Shown here: positions 1 through 5,248 of the stretch, piece by piece
How the letters are laid out: every line of letters starts with the position of its first letter
Position numbering within the stretch: position 1 is the stretch's first letter
Origin: Anaerolineae bacterium
GTDB lineage: Bacteria; Chloroflexota; Anaerolineae; Aggregatilineales; Phototrophicaceae
DNA: 7,253 nt
Assembly: GCA_028284565.1 (NCBI GenBank)
Contig: JANQRM010000546.1
Location: forward strand, 1-7,253
Direction of reading: 5' to 3'
Position numbers and translations under genes: made by a program
The notes under the pieces: model-generated
The model's input: the letters and a program-made list of their open reading frames with translations, nothing else
Told to the model about the DNA's origin: nothing
Databases searched by the model: none

Positions 1-1385
1 CCATTATGGTTGTCGTAGGAGATAGCAATCGGGGCAAAGTCGAACCCATTCTCGAAGACCGCTACTATCGCTTTGACCATATCCGCTTGTGGTGGCCCAT
101 GCAAGAATATTTCCATCTGACCGCCGAGCGAGTCACCAATGCGCTTGACTTCTCCCGTGAGAATGAAACGGCGAATCTGATTCGGCAGGGCATGTTCAAT
201 ATCTGGTGGAATCGCGATTATACAACTTATGGAGAAGCAACAGGAAAAGATTTCAGCATCACCAATTGGCCCGTTGCAGACCGTATGCATGTTTATGTCC
301 GCAAAGATTTCGCCGCCCAAATCTGGGCATATGGAGTCGGGGATGGCGCAGTCTTCACCGAAATTCCAACCGAAGTCAATTTGTGTATTGCCAACTGGAT
401 GCAATATGAAACACTCGATATTTATGATGCGGATGGACTACCCTTAGTCCGCCCCTTGGACATTGAGATTGATGCCAATGGTACACTCTACATTGCTGAG
501 GAGTACGGCAATCGTGTGAGTCGTTTTGATACGGATGGGAATTATCTGGGCAGTTGGACATCACCCGTTGAAGCTGGGGATGGCTTAGTCTTCAATCGTC
601 CCAATGGCTTGGATGTTGCGCCAGATGGTAGTCTCTTCATCGTTGATACATGGAATTATCGCATTCAACATCTCAACCTAGATGGCGAATATCTGACACA
701 TTGGGGGCAAGCAGGTGAGTTCGGCTTCGATGCCCCTATTGAACCCAAAGATGCCTTCTGGGGTCCGCGTGATGTTGTGGTCGATGAGATGGGACGCATT
801 TATGTCACGGATACAGGCAACAAGCGGATTCGGGTTTACCAACTCAATGGCTTATCAGTTGAACATCTTTATGATTTGGGCGAGGGCGGAAGTGGCTTGG
901 CACAACTGGATGAACCGAGTGGTCTCGCATATCATCCTGATGGACGCTTGTATGTCGCTGACACATGGAATCGTCGCGTTGCTATCTTTGACGGGAATAC
1001 GGCATCCTTTATTGAAAACTTCACAGTGCGGGGATGGTATGAACAAGCCCTCAATCGTCCCTATCTTGCCTTGGATATTGAACGCGATTTGCTCTATGTT
1101 ACTGACCCCGATAGCCAGCGTGTCTTGATTTACGACTCAGCGGGCAATTGTATGGGGTCATTTGGCTCAGCAGGTGATGATACATCTATGGCACAATTCA
1201 GTGCAATCGGCGGTGTGGCAGTTGATAGTGAAGGGTTTGTCTATGTGACGGACTCAACCTTGGGACAAGTCTTCAAATTTGCACCATATGCACCCCCTGC
1301 TCCCGAATCAGGTGTTCCCTTGAGCTTTGATGATGATGCAGAAGTGACAGTAGAAGTCACCGATGAGGTCGAACCCAGCGAATAA
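1..1385 (+). CDS. C-terminal part of a membrane glycosyltransferase-like protein with NHL beta-propeller (5' truncated)
   Basis: The reading frame is open from the window edge; the first ATG (6) has only five bases before it and no visible ribosome site, so it is probably internal. Counting from that ATG there are 459 residues. Residues 1-120 form a soluble alpha/beta domain with the conserved-looking stretches LWWPMQEYF (28-36) and NIWWNRDYTTYGE (65-77). I associate this style with the extracytoplasmic part of large multi-helix ArnT/Agl23-like (TIGR03663-type) proteins of Chloroflexota; that is recall, not a search. Six NHL repeats follow at about 150-177, 198-226, 252-280, 303-330, 351-379 and 401-427, each with a GLDVxPDGxLYVxDTWNxR-like core, enough for a six-bladed propeller. 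The last 20 residues are acidic (DDDAEVTVEVTDEVEPSE). The propeller probably binds a ligand or partner outside the membrane. No transmembrane helix lies in the visible part. The NHL call is firm; the glycosyltransferase link is moderate. A free-standing NHL protein is the alternative. Confidence 0.75.
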   Translation, partial: IMVVVGDSNRGKVEPILEDRYYRFDHIRLWWPMQEYFHLTAERVTNALDFSRENETANLIRQGMFNIWWNRDYTTYGEATGKDFSITNWPVADRMHVYVRKDFAAQIWAYGVGDGAVFTEIPTEVNLCIANWMQYETLDIYDADGLPLVRPLDIEIDANGTLYIAEEYGNRVSRFDTDGNYLGSWTSPVEAGDGLVFNRPNGLDVAPDGSLFIVDTWNYRIQHLNLDGEYLTHWGQAGEFGFDAPIEPKDAFWGPRDVVVDEMGRIYVTDTGNKRIRVYQLNGLSVEHLYDLGEGGSGLAQLDEPSGLAYHPDGRLYVADTWNRRVAIFDGNTASFIENFTVRGWYEQALNRPYLALDIERDLLYVTDPDSQRVLIYDSAGNCMGSFGSAGDDTSMAQFSAIGGVAVDSEGFVYVTDSTLGQVFKFAPYAPPAPESGVPLSFDDDAEVTVEVTDEVEPSE

Positions 1386-1416
1386 CAATTGTGTTAAACT
1401 AATCGACGGTAAAATC

Positions 1417-1447
1417 AAAGGCGTATGTGCAAGCATATGCCTTTTCT
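1417..1447 (+). terminator. Hairpin with short T run after the NHL gene; probable intrinsic terminator
   Basis: AAAGGCGTATGT (1417-1428) pairs with GCATATGCCTTT (1433-1444) over 12 bp with two G-T wobbles, closing a GCAA (GNRA-type) tetraloop at 1429-1432. Four T's (1442-1445, three of them in the stem) and TCT-rich sequence follow. It begins 31 bases after the NHL gene stop and ends just before the ribosome site of the next gene. The T run is short, so termination may be partial. Confidence 0.6.
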
Positions 1448-1450
1448 ATT

Positions 1451-1454
1451 GGAG
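1451..1454 (+). promoter_or_regulatory. Shine-Dalgarno GGAG that sets the SGNH gene start
   Basis: GGAG lies 8 bases before the ATG at 1463. A longer in-frame start at 1427 lies inside the left arm and loop boundary of the hairpin at 1417-1444, has no ribosome site, and would place 12 polar residues before a transmembrane helix. The start at 1463 is therefore preferred. Confidence 0.75.
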
Positions 1455-1462
1455 ATTCTAAG

Positions 1463-2755
1463 ATGATACGATGGATAGGCTTGCCTATTCTCATCACTGT
1501 TTTTTCTATCATTCCATATTTCAGTGACGGGGCAATAACAGATAGTTGGTTTGTCCTTATTGTATGGATTGTTGTTCTACTGCATTTGTCCACATTCAAG
1601 AGTCGGTTGAGAAAACTAAAGCACTGGCTTCAACGATATCCGATTGTTCTCTGGTGCGTGATTCTACTTTTTATCGCTGTGGTATTCGGCTATGGGTTTG
1701 CTGTCTATCAACCGGTTTTGGGACGTACTATAGATGCAAGCATGATTACCTTTGGATTATTCGCTTTCTGGGGATTTTGGCAACTCATCCATATCGTTTT
1801 ATCCAGAAACGACAATCCCCATAACCTTCCATCCTTAGAAAATAGCCCTTGGACTGGCGGACTCATCACGCTCACGACCCTTATTATGATGTGTATTCTT
1901 ATTGAAAGCGGAATGCGGTTGTTTATGGTGCAATCCGATGCTTTTGCCTTCACCATCATGCACCAGCAATGGGAAGCACTCTACTGGAATCCTATCAATG
2001 AACTTGGCTACCGAGATTATCCAGTAGATACGGATGAAGATAAAATCCACATCGTTGTACTTGGCGATTCTTTCGCATCAGGACATGGTGTCAATTCTAT
2101 TGATGATACCTTTCCACATATACTGGCTTCGTTGCTGAATGAAAATAGCGAAGACTATACCGTTAACATCATTGCGGAGCTGGGCTGGGGGACACAGCGT
2201 CAGAGTGTTGAACTGTCTGAGTTTCCCGTTCAGCCGGATATAGTGATACTGTCCTATTTCATCAACGACATTGACGAAGTGTTACTTGAAAATCCGGTGC
2301 AGGTAAATTTCCCAGAACCACCGATTTCATGGCTGACAGAAAACTACTTTCTACCGAGTTTTCTCTATTGGCATATCTTCCAATTGGGAATTGGTGGTGA
2401 ATCTGTCGCATATAAAGACCGCTTATTTGATGCCTATGAGGATGATATATTATGGGAGGAACATAGCCGTTCCATCCGTCAAATTTTACGTTGGTCAGGG
2501 GATCGTCAGATACCCGTAATCGCCCTCATATGGGGTGATTTGCGCCGACCCGATAACTCAGAAATTGCTGTCAAACGCGTCGCCGATTTCTTTGTGGAAA
2601 ACAATACGCCACTTGTTATCATGCCAGACCATTTAGCCCATCAATCACCTGAAGCGTGGGTCGTCAATCCCTTCGATGCTCACCCAAATGAACAAGCCCA
2701 TCGCATTGCCGCCCAACAACTCTTGCCCCTTGTTCAACAAGCGAATTTGCCTTGA
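1463..2755 (+). CDS. Membrane-anchored SGNH/GDSL hydrolase
   Basis: The 430-residue product has two parts. Residues 1-154 hold five hydrophobic helices (about 3-20, 28-45, 60-83, 93-114 and 131-153). The basic loop KSRLRKLKHWLQR between helices 2 and 3 should be cytoplasmic, which places the C-terminal half outside. Residues 176-430 form an SGNH hydrolase domain: NELGYRDY lead-in, block I GDS with nucleophile Ser203, block II ELGWGT (Gly241/Gly243), block III FIND (Asn268), and block V DAH with Asp405 and His407 as the rest of the triad. The usual Gly of the block III GxND motif is not obvious. Such enzymes hydrolyse or transfer esters, often acetyl groups on surface glycans; the substrate here is unknown. 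The neighbour upstream is a putative surface-glycan protein, which fits but does not prove a shared role. The stop codon lies inside the -35 box of the nusA promoter. The family call is firm. Confidence 0.88.
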   Translation: MIRWIGLPILITVFSIIPYFSDGAITDSWFVLIVWIVVLLHLSTFKSRLRKLKHWLQRYPIVLWCVILLFIAVVFGYGFAVYQPVLGRTIDASMITFGLFAFWGFWQLIHIVLSRNDNPHNLPSLENSPWTGGLITLTTLIMMCILIESGMRLFMVQSDAFAFTIMHQQWEALYWNPINELGYRDYPVDTDEDKIHIVVLGDSFASGHGVNSIDDTFPHILASLLNENSEDYTVNIIAELGWGTQRQSVELSEFPVQPDIVILSYFINDIDEVLLENPVQVNFPEPPISWLTENYFLPSFLYWHIFQLGIGGESVAYKDRLFDAYEDDILWEEHSRSIRQILRWSGDRQIPVIALIWGDLRRPDNSEIAVKRVADFFVENNTPLVIMPDHLAHQSPEAWVVNPFDAHPNEQAHRIAAQQLLPLVQQANLP

Positions 2756-2781
2756 CACGCTGACTCAGCACATGATAAAAT
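2752..2781 (+). promoter_or_regulatory. Sigma-70-type promoter of the nusA operon
   Basis: A perfect -35 box TTGACA (2752-2757) is followed after 18 bp by TAAAAT (2776-2781), five of six matches to TATAAT. Transcription should begin near 2788, giving a leader of about 115 nt before nusA. The -35 box overlaps the TGA stop (2753-2755) of the SGNH gene, so the operon has its own promoter. Boxes are seen directly; activity is inferred. Confidence 0.7.
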
Positions 2782-2803
2782 ATAGGTCGAATATTTGTGG
2801 ACA

Positions 2804-2834
2804 GAAAAAGTGGGCAACCCCCACTTTTCGTTTT
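2804..2834 (+). terminator. Terminator-like hairpin (attenuator candidate) in the nusA leader
   Basis: AAAAGTGGG (2806-2814) pairs perfectly with CCCACTTTT (2820-2828) around the loop CAACC. The stem is followed by CG and TTTT (2831-2834), and the right arm itself ends in four T's. It begins about 16 bases after the inferred transcription start, so it is more likely to act as an attenuator of the nusA operon than as an end for the SGNH transcript, although it could serve both. Confidence 0.6.
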
Positions 2835-2893
2835 ATATCCACACCCTACCAGTAAGCAAATGAAAAACAAGGACACATAATCCTTGCAGTTGT

Positions 2894-2897
2894 GGAG
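2894..2897 (+). promoter_or_regulatory. Shine-Dalgarno GGAG that sets the nusA start
   Basis: GGAG is 6 bases before ATG 2904. The in-frame GTG at 2892 overlaps this ribosome site and has none of its own, so translation should begin at 2904 with MSNELQLAF, a normal NusA N-terminus. Confidence 0.8.
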
Positions 2898-2903
2898 ATT
2901 TCC

Positions 2904-4889
2904 ATGAGCAATGAATTACAACTGGCATTTAATGAGATTTCCGAATTACGCTCATTGTCACCAGAAATTGTGCTAGAAGCCCTTCAAAGTGCGTTGGTCT
3001 CTGCTTATCGTCGCTTTTCCGGCGCAAGCAGTTCTCAGATGATCGAAACGCGCGTTGACCCAACGACGGGACGAGTTCGCATCTTTGTAGAAAAAGAAGT
3101 CGTCGAAGATGTCGAATATGAAGATACTGAAGTGACGCTAGAACGCGCGCGCTTCTATGAACCGGAATGTGAAATAGGGGATACTGTCCTCGTGCAGGTC
3201 GAGATTCCAGCCAAGAGCTTCGGGCGCATCGCCGCGCAAACGGCTAAACAAGTCATCCTGCAAAAAATCCGCGAAGCTGAACGCGAATCCCTCTATGAAG
3301 AATTCATTGATCGTGAAGGTGATTTGGTCACAGGTACAGTGCAAAATATCAATTCGAGTCGTGTAACACTTGGCTTTGGTCGTGCAGAAGCGATTTTGCC
3401 TCGCTCTCAACAAATCCCCGGAGAGCGTCATCGCCCCCACGATAAAGTGCGGGTTTATGTAATGCAGGTGGAACGGAGCAATCGAGGACCCAATATCATC
3501 GTTAGTCGCGCACATCGCAATATGCTACGTCGCTTGCTCGAATATGAAGTCCCTGAAATTTATAATGGGCAGGTCGAGATTAAGGGTATCGCACGCGAAG
3601 CAGGCTATCGTTCAAAAATAGCGGTCGCCGCCTTACAAGATGGTGTTGACCCGGTAGGGGCGTGTGTCGGGATGCGCGGGATTCGTATCCAGAATATCGT
3701 CAAGGAATTGCACGACGAAAAAATTGATGTCATCGAATGGAATAACGACCCCGAAGCCTTCATCTCTAAAGCACTCAGCCCAGCAACCGTTGCAGGTGTT
3801 TATTTAGATGACGACCCCTATGGCGGACGTACCGCTGTTGTCCTAGTACCAGACGACCAATTGTCACTGGCTATCGGACGTGAAGGGCAAAATGCTCGTC
3901 TTGCGGCAAAACTTACAGGTTGGCGGATTGATATAAAGAGTGTGACCGAAACTGTACAGGGCGCGCTCGAAAACCTCGAAGTCCCACCGATTTCTGACAT
4001 CGCCGCCCAATACCCCGAAATGGTTGAAGATGCGCGTCGCGTAGTCGAGAAGAAATTGGCTGAATTAACTGTGATGCCAGAAGAATTCCGCACGCTGAAC
4101 AAGTTCGCCACACTTATTGAAGATGCGCTTTATGCCCAACGTGAAGAAGCGCGCAACGCCTATCTCGAAGAATTATCGGCTGTCAAAGCAACACTGCCGC
4201 CCGAACTGTTTGCCTTACCTGTTGACGCTCTTGATATACCAGAAGACTACAAGTCGATTTTGGAACCCTTGGGTAATATCGGCGAAGTTGTTTTGGGGAC
4301 ATTGACAGATGAAGAACGTATCCAGTCCTATTTCCAAAATGTCGAAGATGAAAATCCGATGACTGTCGTTCAGACTGCCCTCGACAACATCATGATGACA
4401 GACCTCTCGGCAAGGGTGAAAGAACTCGAAGCCCAAGAAGCTGAACTTGAAGAATCGGTTGAAGAAGTCAAAGAAGCAGAAGAGGCTGAACGTCCTGTCG
4501 AGGAAGCTGTGGAAGACCTTGTTGACGAAGGAATTGATGAAGCTGTGGCCATCGAGGAAACTATTGATGATGGTATTACAGATCAACCGGAAGTTGCCTT
4601 AGATGCCTTTGGACAACCCATCATCGAAGAACTAAGTGAACCAGAAGTTGTCGAATTTGAACCCGAACCTGTCATGGCAGACCCCGTCATTGAAGAACTC
4701 TATGATGATGCCTTTGAAGAGGAAGAAGACTATTACGACACAGCAAAATCGAGCAAGAAGAAACGTAAGAAAGAACGTCAGAAACGTCGTCAATTAATCC
4801 TAGACGAGGACAGTGGACAAGTCATTGCGAAGCGTCGGCGCAAAGGGAGTCGCCGTCGGGATGCGTGGGAAGATGAAATTGATCTCTAG
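2904..4889 (+). CDS. nusA: Transcription termination/antitermination factor NusA with long charged C-terminal extension
   Basis: NusA binds RNA polymerase and nascent RNA in the cytoplasm and modulates pausing, intrinsic termination and antitermination. Of 661 residues, 1-130 are the polymerase-binding N-terminal domain ([19 protein letters not shown]). An S1 domain spans about 139-204 ([21 protein letters not shown]). KH1 (about 224-290) shows GYRSKIAV and [15 protein letters not shown]2 (about 300-347) shows [19 protein letters not shown]. Both GxxG loops (GMRG, GREG) are intact. Residues 348-500 are mostly helical; [15 protein letters not shown] may be a degenerate helix-hairpin-helix unit. 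Residues 505-612 are strongly acidic and 613-661 strongly basic ([22 protein letters not shown]), ending in WEDEIDL. The protein is longer than the roughly 350-500 residues common in the family. It heads the operon behind its own promoter; ylxR follows after 12 bases. The family call is very secure. Confidence 0.97.
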   Translation: MSNELQLAFNEISELRSLSPEIVLEALQSALVSAYRRFSGASSSQMIETRVDPTTGRVRIFVEKEVVEDVEYEDTEVTLERARFYEPECEIGDTVLVQVEIPAKSFGRIAAQTAKQVILQKIREAERESLYEEFIDREGDLVTGTVQNINSSRVTLGFGRAEAILPRSQQIPGERHRPHDKVRVYVMQVERSNRGPNIIVSRAHRNMLRRLLEYEVPEIYNGQVEIKGIAREAGYRSKIAVAALQDGVDPVGACVGMRGIRIQNIVKELHDEKIDVIEWNNDPEAFISKALSPATVAGVYLDDDPYGGRTAVVLVPDDQLSLAIGREGQNARLAAKLTGWRIDIKSVTETVQGALENLEVPPISDIAAQYPEMVEDARRVVEKKLAELTVMPEEFRTLNKFATLIEDALYAQREEARNAYLEELSAVKATLPPELFALPVDALDIPEDYKSILEPLGNIGEVVLGTLTDEERIQSYFQNVEDENPMTVVQTALDNIMMTDLSARVKELEAQEAELEESVEEVKEAEEAERPVEEAVEDLVDEGIDEAVAIEETIDDGITDQPEVALDAFGQPIIEELSEPEVVEFEPEPVMADPVIEELYDDAFEEEEDYYDTAKSSKKKRKKERQKRRQLILDEDSGQVIAKRRRKGSRRRDAWEDEIDL

Positions 4890-4901
4890 TGACCGACCCT
4901 C

Positions 4902-5159
4902 ATGAAGCGTAAACACCCGATACGCATGTGCGTGGTCTGTCGAGAAAAATCTGAGAAGCGGAATTATCACCGGCTTGTACGTACTGAAATAGGTATTCAA
5001 GTTGATGAACGCGGTAAATTTCCCGGACGCGGAGCATACCTGTGCGATAAACCGTCTTGTTGGGAACGCGCGATTGCTTCTGATGTATTAGCCAAAGCCT
5101 TGCGCTGTTCGCTTCAGCTAGATGATAGAGAGCGACTTCGACAAGCCGTACCGATTTAA
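4902..5159 (+). CDS. rnpM: YlxR/RnpM family RNA-binding protein (DUF448), RNase P modulator
   Basis: The 85-residue product matches the YlxR family: basic N-terminus, RMCVVCREK (8-16), HRLVR, and the signature PGRGAYLC (about 41-48) with a further CxxxxSC pair. In Bacillus subtilis this protein (RnpM, formerly YlxR) binds RNase P RNA and modulates the enzyme; the role here is by homology. The four cysteines (two CxxC-like pairs) could bind metal, but that is inference. The position between nusA and infB is the standard one. An in-frame TGA at 4890 bounds the start, and ATG 4902 is the first start available; no good Shine-Dalgarno sequence precedes it, so translation is probably coupled to nusA, whose stop is 12 bases upstream. 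An L7Ae-like ylxQ gene, common next in Firmicutes, is absent. Confidence 0.92.
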   Translation: MKRKHPIRMCVVCREKSEKRNYHRLVRTEIGIQVDERGKFPGRGAYLCDKPSCWERAIASDVLAKALRCSLQLDDRERLRQAVPI

Positions 5160-5163
5160 CATG

Positions 5164-5198
5164 ATAGAGGGTGGATAATAATTCCGCCCTCTATTTGT
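5164..5198 (+). terminator. Strong hairpin between ylxR and infB; partial terminator or processing site
   Basis: ATAGAGGGTGGA (5164-5175) pairs with TTCCGCCCTCTAT's last 12 bases (5183-5194) over 12 bp with one G-T wobble, around a 7-base AT-rich loop (5176-5182). It begins 4 bases after the ylxR stop. The following T run is weak (TTTGT), so full termination is doubtful; attenuation, RNA processing or mRNA stabilisation are equally possible. No convincing promoter was found between it and infB. Confidence 0.5.
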
Positions 5199-5235
5199 AT
5201 AACGAGACTATTTATTGAGAAGATGGTTAAGTAAT

Positions 5236-5240
5236 GGAGG
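5236..5240 (+). promoter_or_regulatory. Shine-Dalgarno GGAGG that sets the infB start
   Basis: GGAGG lies 8 bases before ATG 5249. An in-frame ATG at 5234 overlaps this site and has no ribosome site of its own, so the protein should begin MPEEQKAVLV at 5249. Confidence 0.8.
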
Positions 5241-5248
5241 CAAAATCG

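Larger units (their letters stand above)
2788..2903 (+). promoter_or_regulatory. Structured 5' leader of nusA with possible alternative pairing
   Basis: This untranslated stretch holds several complementary segments. TGTGGA (2796-2801) can pair with TCCACA (2838-2843), enclosing the terminator-like hairpin at 2806-2828. The same TCCACA can instead pair with a second TGTGGA (2891-2896), which includes GGA of the nusA Shine-Dalgarno sequence. A further 6-bp hairpin, CAAGGA (2868-2873) with TCCTTG (2881-2886) and a 7-base loop, lies just before the ribosome site. Leader-encoded terminators are known before rimP-nusA operons in other bacteria; control here is an inference and the 6-bp helices are short. 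Confidence 0.4.

Noticed and set aside
1344..1360. Inverted repeat GTGAC-N7-GTCAC near the end of the NHL gene, a possible operator.
   Set aside because: It lies within the coding sequence for TVEVT, the arms are 5 bp, and no promoter is next to it.
2860..2880. A six-codon reading frame (MKNKDT) in the nusA leader, a possible leader peptide.
   Set aside because: It has no convincing ribosome site, no run of regulatory codons, and overlaps a short hairpin; frames this short arise often by chance.
3138..3515. A 125-codon antisense reading frame within nusA.
   Set aside because: It lies opposite a strongly conserved NusA S1/N-terminal region, has no family resemblance and no ribosome site; it is a shadow of the real gene.
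4370..4552. Repetitive GAA/GAAGA-rich DNA as a possible tandem repeat.
   Set aside because: It is the codon pattern of the acidic Glu-rich tail of NusA with no fixed unit length.
5195..5233. TTGTAT or TTGAGA as -35 boxes of a separate infB promoter.
   Set aside because: No acceptable -10 box occurs at 16-18 bp from either; infB is better read as part of the nusA transcript.
5187..5240. CCTC in the ylxR-infB hairpin as a possible anti-Shine-Dalgarno for infB GAGG.
   Set aside because: Only 4 bp of complementarity can form, and the CCTC is already held in a much stronger 12-bp stem.
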